DNA of 64,000 nt from Flavobacterium panacis (GTDB taxonomy: Bacteria; Bacteroidota; Bacteroidia; Flavobacteriales; Flavobacteriaceae), in NCBI RefSeq assembly GCF_024649945.1, contig NZ_JANKMS010000003.1, positions 1 through 64,000 on the forward strand, written 5' to 3'. This document shows, piece by piece, positions 49,283 to 60,900 of this stretch (within the stretch, counting starts at the first letter, position 1; every line of letters begins with the position of its first letter). Made by a program: the position numbers and the translations under genes. The notes beneath the pieces were generated by a model. It had not been told where the DNA came from and searched no databases. It was given only the letters and a program-made list of their open reading frames with translations.

Positions 49283-49855
49283 ATGATTAACATCGTTTTA
49301 TTTGGAAAGCCTGGTGCAGGAAAAGGAACTCAGGCAGAATTTTTAAAAGAAAAATACAATTTAACACACCTTTCAACTGGAGATATTTTTCGTTTTAATT
49401 TAAAAAATGATACTGAACTAGGAAAAAAAGCAAGAGTTTTTATGGACAACGGAGAATTGGTTCCTTGCGAAGTAACAACTGCAATGTTAATTGATGAGGT
49501 AAAAAAACACCCAGATACAGCAGGGTTTTTGTTCGATGGTTACCCAAGAACAATCAATCAAGCTGAAGCATTAGATAAATTTTTGCCAACAATCGGATCT
49601 AGCGTAACAGCGACAATCGCTTTAGAAGCAGATGATGAGATTTTGGTAGCGCGTTTATTAGAAAGAGGAAAAACAAGCGGAAGAGCTGACGATCAAGACG
49701 AAGAAAAAATTCGTGTAAGATATCAAGAATACAATGAGAAAACAGCTCCTCTAATTGGATATTATAAAGAACAAGGTAAGTTTCACGCCGTAGACGGTAT
49801 CGGAACTATCGAACAAATTACAGAACGATTAACGTCAGTTATAGATAATTTGTAG
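49283..49855 (+). CDS. adk: Adenylate kinase
   Basis: A 190-residue short-form adenylate kinase (2 ADP to ATP and AMP). The P-loop FGKPGAGKGTQAEFL is at 7-21, the AMP-binding LSTGDIFRFNL follows, and FLFDGYPRTINQAEALD is near 80. The lid is the short, zinc-free type (RGKTSGRADDQDEEKIRVR). Normal length for Bacteroidota. It is probably in one transcript with hpt and perhaps obgE. Confidence 0.96.
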   Translation: MINIVLFGKPGAGKGTQAEFLKEKYNLTHLSTGDIFRFNLKNDTELGKKARVFMDNGELVPCEVTTAMLIDEVKKHPDTAGFLFDGYPRTINQAEALDKFLPTIGSSVTATIALEADDEILVARLLERGKTSGRADDQDEEKIRVRYQEYNEKTAPLIGYYKEQGKFHAVDGIGTIEQITERLTSVIDNL

Positions 49856-49999
49856 AAGCTTTTTCCAGCTGTACGTTACAAGTCCTCGCTAAAAAAACTA
49901 TTTTTCCAAACCATAAAACGAGCTTCCGTTGGTCGCTGTTTTCTGGCAGGAAAAATTAGTTTTTTTAGCTCCGGGCTTTTCACTTCCATCTGGGCTAAA
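49856..49999 (-). repeat. Mosaic intergenic repeat, copy 3 (reversed)
   Basis: On the minus strand it starts TAGCCCAGATGGAAGTGAAA and ends CGTACAGCTGGAAAAAGCTT. An inverted repeat in the core pairs GCTAAAAAAACTATTTTTCC (49888-49907) with 49949-49969. It starts right after the adk stop codon. An open frame from 49929 runs through it into the CNNM gene but is not real coding sequence. Confidence 0.68.
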
Positions 50000-50057
50000 A
50001 ATCAAGATTGCGAATTATTTTTTAACAAGACCATTTTATAACGAATCCCCCTATCAA

Positions 50058-51332
50058 TTGGAAATACTAATTATATTTTTTCTAATTCTATTAAACGGAG
50101 TTTTCTCCATGTCTGAAATCGCTTTGATTTCGGCCCGTAAAAACAGGTTGGAAACAGCAGCGAAAAAAGGCAACAAAAGTGCTAAAACAGCACTGGATTT
50201 AGCCAACTCTCCAAACAAGTTTCTATCAACAGTACAAATCGGAATTACCTTAATCGGAATTTTGACAGGTATTTATTCTGGAGACAAAATTACGGCAGAT
50301 GTCGAACTTTTCGTTTCAGGTTTTGCCGCATTAAAACCTTACGCACATTCAATTGCGGTTGGAATTGTAGTTGTGGTTCTAACTTTTTTCTCATTGGTTT
50401 TGGGAGAATTGCTTCCAAAACGAATTGGATTAAATTATCCAGAAGCAATTGCAAAAATGGTTGCGATGCCAATGAAAGTGATTTCGATTATTACGGCACC
50501 ATTTATTTGGTTGTTAACTTCTTCGACAGATTTTTTATTAAATGTTCTTCAAATAAAACCAACTGCTGACGGAAAAGTTACTGAGGAAGAAATCAAAGCC
50601 ATCATTAAAGAGGGAACAGAAGTAGGAGAAGTTCAGGAAATTGAACAAGATATCGTGGAGCGTGTTTTTCATATTGGAGATAGAAAAGTAAGTTCGTTAA
50701 TGACGCACAGAAAATCTGTTGACATGTTGCCGTTAAAAGAAGATAAAGCAAAAATCAAAGAATTAGTAGTTCAAGATCTTCATGCGGTTTATCCTGTTTA
50801 TAATGAAAATTACGATGATATTGTGGGTGTCGTAACACTTAAAAATATCTTTGCCAACATTGAAAATGAACAATTTGATTTGTCAGCAATAGTTTCAGAT
50901 GCACCTTATTTAATGGAACAAACTACAGCTTACAAAGCTTTAGAAAATTTCAAGAAAACAGGAGTTCATTACGCTTTAGTTTCAGACGAATATGGTGTTT
51001 TTCAAGGACTAATTACTTTGAATGACATTCTAGAAGCTTTAGTGGGTGATGCATCAGAATTTTACAAAGACGAATTCCAACTTATAGAAAGAGAAGACGG
51101 TTCGTGGTTAGTTGACGGACATTATTCGTTACACGATTTCTTAACGTATTTCGAATTAGACGAATTAACCAACGATTACGAAGTAAACACCGTAAGCGGA
51201 ATGATTATGACCGAACTTTCTCATATCCCAAAAGAAGGTGAAAAGTTAGTTTGGCAAAAATTCGTTCTAGAAGTTATCGACATGGACGGCGTTAAGATTG
51301 ATAAAGTGCTAGTGAAAGCGCTTAAAGAGTAA
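50058..51332 (+). CDS. CNNM/CorC-type (hemolysin-like) membrane protein with CBS pair
   Basis: The protein has 424 residues from the TTG at 50058, where the first membrane helix begins (LEILIIFFLILLNGVFSMSE). The longer frame back to 49929 is an intergenic repeat. Domains in order: the CNNM/DUF21 transmembrane domain (about 1-170), with the characteristic NGVFSMSEIALISARKNRLE and GELLPKRIGL; a CBS pair (about 195-320); and a CorC/HlyC C-terminal domain (about 335-420). The family transports or controls Mg2+ and Co2+; the name hemolysin is historical. Confidence 0.88.
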   Translation: MEILIIFFLILLNGVFSMSEIALISARKNRLETAAKKGNKSAKTALDLANSPNKFLSTVQIGITLIGILTGIYSGDKITADVELFVSGFAALKPYAHSIAVGIVVVVLTFFSLVLGELLPKRIGLNYPEAIAKMVAMPMKVISIITAPFIWLLTSSTDFLLNVLQIKPTADGKVTEEEIKAIIKEGTEVGEVQEIEQDIVERVFHIGDRKVSSLMTHRKSVDMLPLKEDKAKIKELVVQDLHAVYPVYNENYDDIVGVVTLKNIFANIENEQFDLSAIVSDAPYLMEQTTAYKALENFKKTGVHYALVSDEYGVFQGLITLNDILEALVGDASEFYKDEFQLIEREDGSWLVDGHYSLHDFLTYFELDELTNDYEVNTVSGMIMTELSHIPKEGEKLVWQKFVLEVIDMDGVKIDKVLVKALKE

Positions 51333-51419
51333 AAGTTTTCAGTCGCAGTTTACACTCGACATAGATTGAGATTGAATCAAAAATAAAATAAAATAGAATT
51401 TAGAAATGGAAGCTAGAGA

Positions 51420-51449
51420 AATCTAAAATCTAAAATCTAAAATCTGAAA
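51420..51449 (+). repeat. Heptamer tandem repeat AAATCTA before obgE
   Basis: Four near-perfect AAATCTA units end 9 bases before the obgE ATG. The last is AAATCTG. No other promoter-like element was found in this spacer. Confidence 0.72.
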
Positions 51450-51458
51450 TTCAGAAAA

Positions 51459-52460
51459 ATGACAGAAGGAAATTTTGTAGATTACGTTAAGATATATGTT
51501 TCTTCCGGAAAAGGAGGAAAAGGATCTACGCATTTACATAGAGAGAAATTTATTGAAAAAGGAGGTCCAGACGGTGGAGACGGTGGCCGTGGAGGACATG
51601 TATATTTAGTTGGGAATAAAGGACTCTGGACATTATTTCATTTAAAATTTGCAAGACATGTAAAAGCGGGGCACGGTGGAGACGGAGGTTCTGATAGAAG
51701 TACAGGAGCAGACGGAGAAGATAAAATTATTGAAGTGCCACTAGGAACTGTTGTAAAAGACAAAGAAACTGGTGAAACACTTTTTGAAATTACAGAAGAC
51801 GGAGAAAAAAGAATCCTTGCAAAAGGAGGAAAGGGAGGTTTAGGAAACTGGCATTTTAGAAGTTCAACAAACCAAACTCCTCGTTATGCACAGCCAGGTT
51901 TGCTTGGTATAGAAATGGATGTGATTCTAGAACTTAAAGTTTTGGCAGATGTTGGATTGGTTGGTTTTCCAAATGCTGGAAAATCTACTTTATTGTCTGT
52001 ATTGACTTCAGCAAAACCAAAAATCGCTGATTACCCTTTTACGACTTTAAAACCAAATTTAGGAATCGTAGCATATAGAGATTTTCAATCTTTTGTAATT
52101 GCCGATATTCCTGGAATTATTGAAGGTGCTGCAGAAGGAAAAGGTCTTGGTCATTATTTCTTACGTCATATTGAACGTAACTCAACTTTGTTGTTTTTGG
52201 TTCCTGTTGATACACCAGATATTAAAGCTGAATATGATATTTTGGTTAATGAATTAACGAAATACAATCCTGAGATGTTAGACAAAGAACGTCTTGTTGT
52301 TATTTCAAAATGCGATATGCTGGATGATGAATTGAAAGCAGAATTGAAAGCAGAATTGGATGTTTCGTTCAAAGATGTTCCTTATATGTTTATTTCATCT
52401 GTTGCACAACAAGGTTTGACAGATTTAAAAGATAAGCTTTGGAAAATGCTTAATGAATAA
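51459..52460 (+). CDS. obgE: GTPase Obg
   Basis: A 333-residue ribosome-associated GTPase involved in large-subunit assembly and stringent response. The N-terminal glycine-rich Obg fold carries [20 protein letters not shown] and the [15 protein letters not shown] repeats. The G domain follows: G1 [14 protein letters not shown] near residue 167, G3 DIPGIIEG near 212, and G4 ISKCDML (NKxD variant). There is no C-terminal OCT domain, as in many Bacteroidota. It follows the CNNM gene on the same strand. Confidence 0.95.
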   Translation: MTEGNFVDYVKIYVSSGKGGKGSTHLHREKFIEKGGPDGGDGGRGGHVYLVGNKGLWTLFHLKFARHVKAGHGGDGGSDRSTGADGEDKIIEVPLGTVVKDKETGETLFEITEDGEKRILAKGGKGGLGNWHFRSSTNQTPRYAQPGLLGIEMDVILELKVLADVGLVGFPNAGKSTLLSVLTSAKPKIADYPFTTLKPNLGIVAYRDFQSFVIADIPGIIEGAAEGKGLGHYFLRHIERNSTLLFLVPVDTPDIKAEYDILVNELTKYNPEMLDKERLVVISKCDMLDDELKAELKAELDVSFKDVPYMFISSVAQQGLTDLKDKLWKMLNE

Positions 52461-52462
52461 AT

Positions 52463-52541
52463 GCTAAGCCTCTAAGTTACTAAGCTACTAAGTTCAAAGA
52501 AAAAACTTAGACTCTTAGAAACTTATCAGCTTAGTAACTTA
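52463..52541. repeat. Inverted repeat built from CTAAGTTACTAAG words
   Basis: CTAAGTTACTAAGCTACTAA on the left is answered by TTAGAAACTT and CTTAGTAACTTA on the right. The unit CTAAG/CTTAG is reiterated. It follows obgE and precedes its terminator. Confidence 0.65.
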
Positions 52542-52542
52542 A

Positions 52543-52576
52543 AAAAAAGGTGTTCTAATTTTAGAACGCCTTTTTT
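52543..52576 (+). terminator. Rho-independent terminator of obgE
   Basis: The stem AAAAGGTGTTCTAA / TTAGAACGCCTTTT (one wobble) is followed by a T run. Confidence 0.82.
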
Positions 52577-52699
52577 GTTATGATAATGTTAAATTCGTAA
52601 TAAACGGCTAAAAAGCTATTATCAAATTTAATTTTAGGACTGTTTAAGATGAAATAATTGTTAAAATGGCTTATATTCGCATCACTTAAACAAAATAAC

Positions 52700-54844
52700 A
52701 TGAAAAAAGTAATTTTATTCTTTACCATGTGCCTAGTGGCTTTCCCAATGAGAGCCGATGAAGGAATGTGGTTCCTGATGTTTATCGAAAGATTAAATCA
52801 CAGGGATATGCAAAAAATGGGCTTGCAATTGACAGCCGAAGAAATTTACAGTATCAACAATCATAGCTTAAAAGATGCGATTGTACAATTCAATGGAGGA
52901 TGTACTGCAGAAATCGTTTCAAACAGCGGTTTGGTTCTTACGAATCACCACTGTGGTTACAGCGCGATTGCAGAACTTTCAACTGCTGAACAAAATCATT
53001 TGAAAAATGGTTTTTGGGCAAAAAATCGTTCAGAAGAATTAAAACCAAAATCTTTATACGTTCGTTTCTTCGTGCGTATGGATGATGTTTCTAAAAGAAT
53101 TTTGTCTAAAGTAAATGATACGATGACAGAAACTGAAAGAAACAAAATCATTCAGCAAGAAATCGCTTTGATTGAAAAAGAAAACAGCGAAAACGGAAAA
53201 TATACTGTTTCTGTTCGTCCTTTCTTTCAAGGAAATGAATATTACTATTTTGTTTACCAAGATTACACAGACGTTCGTTTAGTTGGAACTCCTCCAGAAA
53301 GTGTTGGTAAATTTGGTGGAGATACAGACAATTGGGAGTGGCCTCGTCAAACTGGAGATTTCTCTATGTTTAGAGTTTACGCAGATAAAAACGGAAACCC
53401 AGCTGCTTATTCTAAAGACAATGTGCCATTACAGCCAAAACATTATTTACCTGTAAGTATCAAAGGGGTAAAAGAAAATGATTTTGCAATGATTTTAGGA
53501 TATCCTGGAAGAACAAATCGTTGGATGCCAGCTGGCGGAATCGAACAAAACATTAAATATGCTTATCCTGCGTGGGTTGAAGGTGCAAAAACCGGAATGG
53601 ACGTAATGAAAAAGTATATGGATAAAGATGATACTGTTCGTTTGCAATATGCTTCAAAATATGCTTCAACAGCAAACTACTGGAAAAACCGTCAAGGTAT
53701 GATCGATGCTTTGACAAAAGCTGGAACAGTAGATACAAAAGCAGAACAAGAAGATAAATTCTACGAGTGGGCAAGTAAACCTGCTAACAAAGAAAAATAC
53801 GAGAATGTAATTCCAACAATCAACGACTACTACAGAGAAACTAACGAAAAAGCGCGTCATGATAATTATTTGATGCAACTTTTACGTACTTCTAGTTATG
53901 CAACAGGACCAGCTAATTTAGGAAATGCATTAATCGCTTATTACAAAGAAAATGATGCTAAGAAAGCAGAAATGCTTCCTAAAATTAATGCGTTGATTGA
54001 GTCAATCTACGGTGAGTTCTATGCTCCTTTAGAAAAAGATATCTTAACAGCTCAATTGAATTTATACGCTTCTAAAGCTGCAGAATACGGACTTGCAACA
54101 GAAATTGCAAAAATGAAGACAGCTAACAATGGCGATTTCACTGCTGATGTAGCAAAAGCAACAGAACAAAGTTACTTTACCTCTAAAGAAAAAGTTTTAG
54201 GTTTCTTAGCAGATCCGAAACCAGTAGCAATTACACATGATCCGTTGTATATTATTTCTAATGATTTATTGACAAAATACCGTTCTAAGACAGACGATCA
54301 GGCAAAAGCTGATGATGGTTTTGCAACTGCTTACCGTAAATTGGTAGAAGGTTTGAGAGAGTCTAAATTGAACGCAATTAAATATCCAGATGCAAACTCA
54401 ACGTTGAGGTTAACTTACGGGAAAGTTCGTGCTTTACCTGCTGATCCTCGTAACGATGCTAAAATCAATAATTATACTACAATGGAAAGTATGGTTAAAA
54501 AATACAAAGCAGGAGACCAAGAATTTGACTTGCCAGCTCGTTTATTAGAGTTGAACAAGAAAAAAGATTACGGACAATATGCTGACAAAGCAGGATATAT
54601 GCCAGTAAACTTCTTAACGGATAATGATATTACAGGAGGAAACTCTGGTTCACCAGTTCTTAACGGAAAAGGAGAATTAATCGGAATTGCTTTTGATGGT
54701 AACATCGAAGCAATGGCAGGTGATGTTATCTTTGATTCTAACTTACAAAGAACAATTAACGTTGATATTCGTTATGTACTTTGGATCATCGACAAATACG
54801 CTGGAGCGAAAAACATTATTAACGAATTGACGATTGCTAAATAA
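52700..54844 (+). CDS. S46 family dipeptidyl-peptidase, DPP7-like
   Basis: The protein has 714 residues from the ATG at 52700, which begins a signal peptide (MKKVILFFTMCLVAFPMRA) cut before DEGMW, the conserved mature start of S46 enzymes. It releases N-terminal dipeptides in the periplasm. The catalytic His is in VLTNHHCGY near residue 82 and the Ser in GGNSGSPVLNGKGELIG near 648. The residue 18 positions after the catalytic Ser is Gly (AFDGN), as in DPP7 with hydrophobic preference, whereas DPP11 has Arg. Length matches the family (about 710-730). Confidence 0.92.
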   Translation: MKKVILFFTMCLVAFPMRADEGMWFLMFIERLNHRDMQKMGLQLTAEEIYSINNHSLKDAIVQFNGGCTAEIVSNSGLVLTNHHCGYSAIAELSTAEQNHLKNGFWAKNRSEELKPKSLYVRFFVRMDDVSKRILSKVNDTMTETERNKIIQQEIALIEKENSENGKYTVSVRPFFQGNEYYYFVYQDYTDVRLVGTPPESVGKFGGDTDNWEWPRQTGDFSMFRVYADKNGNPAAYSKDNVPLQPKHYLPVSIKGVKENDFAMILGYPGRTNRWMPAGGIEQNIKYAYPAWVEGAKTGMDVMKKYMDKDDTVRLQYASKYASTANYWKNRQGMIDALTKAGTVDTKAEQEDKFYEWASKPANKEKYENVIPTINDYYRETNEKARHDNYLMQLLRTSSYATGPANLGNALIAYYKENDAKKAEMLPKINALIESIYGEFYAPLEKDILTAQLNLYASKAAEYGLATEIAKMKTANNGDFTADVAKATEQSYFTSKEKVLGFLADPKPVAITHDPLYIISNDLLTKYRSKTDDQAKADDGFATAYRKLVEGLRESKLNAIKYPDANSTLRLTYGKVRALPADPRNDAKINNYTTMESMVKKYKAGDQEFDLPARLLELNKKKDYGQYADKAGYMPVNFLTDNDITGGNSGSPVLNGKGELIGIAFDGNIEAMAGDVIFDSNLQRTINVDIRYVLWIIDKYAGAKNIINELTIAK

Positions 54845-54869
54845 TCCTCAATTTTGATCATAAACATCA

Positions 54870-54905
54870 AACGCGACAGGTTTTAAACCTGTCGCGTTTT
54901 TTTAT
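54870..54905. terminator. Bidirectional terminator
   Basis: The perfect stem AACGCGACAGGTTT / AAACCTGTCGCGTT is followed by a T run between the S46 peptidase and the convergent alpha-2-macroglobulin gene. Confidence 0.85.
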
Positions 54906-54945
54906 TCCCTTTTGGAATTCCGAATTTTCTTTTTTCGAATTTAAA

Positions 54946-57900
54946 TTAATTCACTTTCACTCTTATTCCTTTGGTGTGACTTGCAAATTCTGGTGCGTAC
55001 ATACTTTGAATTGTTGTAATTCCGTTTGAAAATTCACCGCTATTATTAACTCTAATATCATATTCAATAACATAAGTTCCTTTGTTGATTTTATCAAAGA
55101 AAAAATGAGTTGCTGCATCTTTTGTACTCATATAATAGCCTAATTGATCTTTATATTGATATTGTGAAAGAACATTTACAGGTTCAAAACAAGAAGCTCG
55201 CATATCTTTTAAATGAACATATTCGCTGTCTTCTTTGGCTTTGATGATTAATCGAACTGAAACTAAATCACCCTTTTTTAAAGGATTTTTGGCTGTAATT
55301 TTTTCTAGTGTTTCCCCTTGTAGAGTACTTTTCTTCAAATACAATTCTTTTTCAACAGATAATGATGATCCTGAGTTGTTTTTGATTTTATCTAAATCTT
55401 CAAAATATTGCCAATACACGCCACCAAAACCAGGAACTTTAGACTTGTTTTGGATTTTTATTGAAGCCATTTCTTTTTTCACTTCTTCGGCTTTCCAGTT
55501 TAATTTGATGTAACCTGTTTCGGCTTCTTTTTCGTTTTCGGCTAATTTTTTAGTGATGATTTTTTCATCTCCCAATTTTATTACAGTATTGTCTTTTACC
55601 GATAGCCAATCCGTTCCTTGCATTAATAAAGCATAAATAGCTTCGGTTGTAGATTTTGTTGTGGGCCAGTTTTTGGTTTGTTTGTTTTTTAATAACCAAA
55701 CTTTCATCGCATCTACCGATTTGGTGTCGTTTGTCACTTCGGCGAAAGCCTCGATCAACAAGGCTTGTGTTTCTATCGGAGCTTGGTACCAATACCAACC
55801 CGATTTATTGGCAATCCAGTACATTCCCCAATCTTCATTGTTAGATGCTGTTTCTTTTAAGCTTTCAATAATTTTTTTAGCGCTTTCTTTTTCTCCAAAA
55901 CGATTTAAAGTCAAAGCTGCTAAACCTTTTTCATAAATAGAATAGTTCAGCCATTCTTTTTTAGTGGTTTCCAAATACAATTTACTCGCTTTTTTCAAAG
56001 TATCAGATAATGGATATTTCTCCAAATAGAAACTTCTGGAATACAAATAATGCAAATCAGAATATGGATTGATCCAGATAAGTTTGTCTCCTGCTTTTAA
56101 ATTTTTTGTTCTTGTTTTATAATATTCTAAAAACGTATTGTCTAAGAATGGAATTCCAGTTTTAGCAATTTCATCAATTTTAGAAGTATTGTTTTTACTC
56201 AATTTTTCTAAATGACCTAAGCCCACTAAGATATGTCTTGTAATATATTCGCTTTCATAACCTCCATCAAACCAAGCAAAACCTCCAGATGGCTTTTGTT
56301 TTTGTTTTAGTTTTTCGAAAACTGTTTCCTGCGAAGTTTTCATTTTTTCTAAATCGAACAAAAGAGCGAGATTTTTTTTCTTTTCATTTTCAGTTTGAGC
56401 ATCATTTAACCAAGGAGTTTCAGCTAGAATTAAAGATTTTAATTCTTCATTTTCTTCTAATTTAGAATTCGGTTTTCCGCTTTTTCTCCAATTTTCAAAA
56501 ACAGTTGCAATCTTCGGATTACTTGAAATAATTTCTGAAGCCAAAGCATTGGCATAATAACGTGCAAAAGTTTGTTCAGCACATTCATGTTCGTACTCCA
56601 TCAAATAAGGCAAAGATTGAATGGCAAGCCAACTTGGATTAGAAGTATATTCTAGCGTAAATTGATGGTTTTTTAATGTAGTCGAATTATTGTTTTTTAA
56701 ATTCTCAAACGTATATTCTTTTGTCGAATTCTCACGAACCCAAATCGGAATACTTTCTGTAACCAGCATGTTATTGGTCAAAACAGGAAGAATGTTTTCT
56801 TCTCCATCCGAAAAATTGCCTGATTTGGCTACGATTCGATATTGAACACCTTGTAATCCTTCTGGAATTGTAATGGTCCAATTTGCAGTTGTATTTCCGT
56901 GCGCTGCAATTGTAAAGTTTTTAATGTTTTTTGTGTTGCGCATTTTAGCATCAATGGGCTGCATAGTTACGGCATCAAAAAACTGTAAACTTGCGATTCC
57001 TGTTTTCGCTTCAGTGGTAACATTTGAGATTTTAGCACTAATTACAATCGTATCTTTTTCTCTAAAAAATCTTGGGAAATTCGGTAAAATCATCAATTCC
57101 TTTTGAGTAATGATGCTTTTTTCTAAATAACCAGAAATCGCATCTTTATTATGTGCTAATAGACGAAGTTTCCATGCGGTCAAAGCTTCAGGAGAAGTAA
57201 AATTGAAACTTACTTTTCCTTTGCTATCAGTTTTTAAATCTGGTAAAAAGAAAGCGGTTTCAGAAAGATTTTTTCTAGCTTTTACTTGATTTAATTGTTC
57301 TAAAGCTTTTTTTGAAGTAACAAAAATAACTCCATTTGCTCCTTTGCTTCCATAAGTGTTTTTTACTTGTTTGTCTTTTAATACAGAAATCTCGAGAATG
57401 TCATCTGGATTCAAATTTTTAAAAGTATCTTCGCTAATTATTTCTCCATCTAAAACAATTAATGGTTCTGCACCTTTATTTGATATGTAAGCTTTAATAT
57501 TGAATTCTTTTGAGTTTTTGTATAAAAGCTCAGAGTCAATTCCTGCTGTATTATAGACAGTATTGTCCTCTTGTACAATTTCCCTTTCAGAGACTACTTT
57601 TTTTGATTTTAAAGTTCCATAACCGACTAGTTCAACTTTGCGGAATTCTTTTGAATCCTCAATCAAAACAATATTTATGTTCTTTCGGATTCCAGGTTTA
57701 ATAGTCTGGTTAACAAAACCAAGTGAGCTAAAAATAAGTTCTTCCTCTTGTCCGGCTTCTATTTCATAATATCCATCTTTATCAGTGCTTACTGTTCTTT
57801 GCGTTCCTTTTATTTGGATAGAAGCTTTTTCAAGAGGTAAATTATCTTTTGATGCTACAATCCCGAATACCATTTTGGTGTTCAAAGGTTTCTTGATTTT

Positions 57901-60900
57901 TTTATTTAATTGTTTTTGATATTCTCTGTATTGAAATGGAGTGAATGAATCATTAAAATCAAAACCGAACCACATTAATTTGATTTCATTTTCATTATTT
58001 AATTCTAGAGGTTCATAAATAGGATCTGGAATTTGCGCATAACTGTACGTAATTTGAGATCCGATATTAGTTTTAAAAGTGCCATTGTTGTAATTACGGT
58101 TATAAAACTCTAATAGCGTCCATTTGTCTTTCTGAAAGAGATCTAAAGAACTGTCATACATTGAAGCCAAAACTTCAGCTTCATTTGAAGTGTTAAAAGC
58201 TTTCAATTTAAAAGCCCAATTTTCCTTTTTTCCAGGTTCAATTTTGTTTCTAAAAGTTTCGATATCCAACTCTAATGCCTGTTTTTTAGTTTCTAAAGGA
58301 ACTTCAATTTGATAGCTGAATAATGAATTTTCAAAAAAACTTTGACAACTGATATTTAGATTGTTTTCAAAATCATCTTTTATCGGAATTTTGATAAAAT
58401 TCTCCGTTTTTTTAAGATAAAGATTGTCTTCAAAATAAGCTTTACTTCTGTAACTGCCGTAAATGTTCACAAAAATGTCAGGGACTGATGTTACTAATTT
58501 TAAAGCAACAAAACCATCTTTTTTAGGGTTTTCATTCAATTGCTCAAGTGTAATTAAATGCGAAGGATTTACTACATCTTTGCTTTGAATAATTACAAAT
58601 TTGGATTTTGTTTCAATTTTATTTTGAAGACTATCCGTTGCTGTTGCAACAAGAGTATAATTTCCAGATTTATATTCTGAAATAAAATCTAAAGCTACTT
58701 TTTTGTCTTTTAGCGTATTGATTTTTTTGCTGTAAACCAAAGTTCCAGTTCGATCATTTTTTATTTCTTCATTATTTTCATAAGGAAATAATTTTTCAAA
58801 TTCTGCTTTAGAAATTGTTTCAATTTCTGGTCGCTGGTTAAATATTCTACTTTTAAATTTATGAGTTAAAGGTTCGTCAAAATATATTTTTAAATCGGCT
58901 TCAGACGCTGAAAATTGGCCGTTCAAATTTGTACTTGAGATTGTAATTTCTTTTTTGCTTTTGGTTTGAATTGTAGGAGGAATTTCAGCTTTAAGAATTA
59001 AATCGTGATATCCTATTTTTACAGATGAATTAGAAGTATGAGTTTCTCCATTAATGTCTGTTACACTAGCTGTAATTTGATAGTCAAGAACGGGTAAATC
59101 TTCTTTTGAAAAGCCTTCGAAAGGTTTTGCAATGAAATTAATTTCAAATTTTCCTGCTAAATCAGTTTGTGTTTCTCCTTCTGCAATGATCTCTGATTTT
59201 CCATATTTATTGAAATAATTTCCTCTTTCAATAACAAAGGGTTTGCACTTGATTAAATATTTAACTTTAGCATCAGAAACAGCACTTCCTGCAAATGCTT
59301 TAGCAATTCCGGTTACTTTAACGTCTTTGCCAACTTGGTATGTTTTCAGGATGGGGTTAAATGTTACTTCAAATTTCGGTCTTTTATATTCTTCTACTTT
59401 GAAAGTCACTTGAGAATATTGAAATTGCAGCTTATCCCAGAAATTATTTTCTGGCTTTTTTATATCATCATTAGCATTCTTTTTTTCTTCTTTTGGAGGA
59501 AAAACGTTTATTGTGAAAACACCTGTTTTTCCGTTTTTAGGTAAAATGAAATTACCAGAAAAAGAACCAAATTCATTAGTACTTACCTCAAATTCATTGA
59601 TTTTTTGATAATTAGCATCCTGAAATCTAATTTTTACAGGAGCCTTTGCTATAACCGATGTTTTATCTCCGTTTTTTTGAAAAGCTATCCCTTTATAATA
59701 AACAGTTTGCCCTGGCCTATAAATCGCTCTGTCTAAATATAGCTTGACAGTTGCTAGAGGTTTTTCTTCGGTATCAAAATAATCATTGATATTATTTAAT
59801 TGTCTTTTGGTAACCTGAAGTGTGTCATTTGTTGTAAAGAATTCAATAGATTCATCATTGTAATAGTTCTTTGGAATGTTTTCTAAATATGCTGTACCAT
59901 TTTTGTTTGTTACAGTAGTTTGAGCATTAAGTTTTATAGTAACATTTTCCAGAGGCATTCCGGTTTTTCGATCATTCAACTGAAATTGATTTTTTTTATT
60001 TTCTTTTCTGACCGAAACCGCAATATTGGTTATTGTAATGAAATCAAAAGAAGATGCTTTAGTGTTTTTTATACTTGAATCACTTTCAAAATAAACTAAA
60101 TAAGAACCTTTTTCTAGTTTTGGAAGCAGTATTTCTGTAGAATAATTAAAATAATCCTTTTTCTGAGGAAGCAAATAATCTTGAGTAAGAGTTGGTTTTT
60201 TGTTTTCTAGAATTTTATGCGAAAGAATAGCCGTATGATTATGAATAGTTTGTAATTCTGATAGTTGTTTTTGATTAATTTTATAAAACGAAACACTTAA
60301 TTTCTCAATATTATTATATTGAATAAAAGCACGGGTATTTTCGCTCTCATACGAGTTTTCCTGGAGCCGTATGGATAATGATCTGGCTTCTAATATAGAT
60401 TGTTGCTTTACCGCACGTTTGTATGTGTTTGAATGAACATTCGTTTCTAATATACTATCAAGGAGAATTGCAGCCTTATTTCTATAATCAGGATGAAGTT
60501 TTTTAGAAGAATGCTCATAATAAAATAATGCTTTTTCTAATTGAATTTTTTGAATTAGATCTTGATTTTTAGTCTTTTTTTGAAATACATTAAGAAAGGA
60601 AAGATAATCATCATCTGAATTAATCATGTATTTTTTGCAAAAAACAATTCGATCCCATTGATTTTCTATTGTTGGATGATTTGTTTCTTGTTTTTGATAC
60701 AACAATAAAGCTGTCCTTAATTTTTTGTTTTTTACAAAGTCTAAATTTAATTTTACGAAATTGACAGAATCGTCTAAAAGCGCTTTCGCATATTTTGTGT
60801 AATCACTTTTCAAAATTTCCCACTCATAAATTATGCTGGAATAATACTGTATGTTTTCGGCTAAAACATAATCATAGAGTGTTTTGTTTTTGAATTCACT

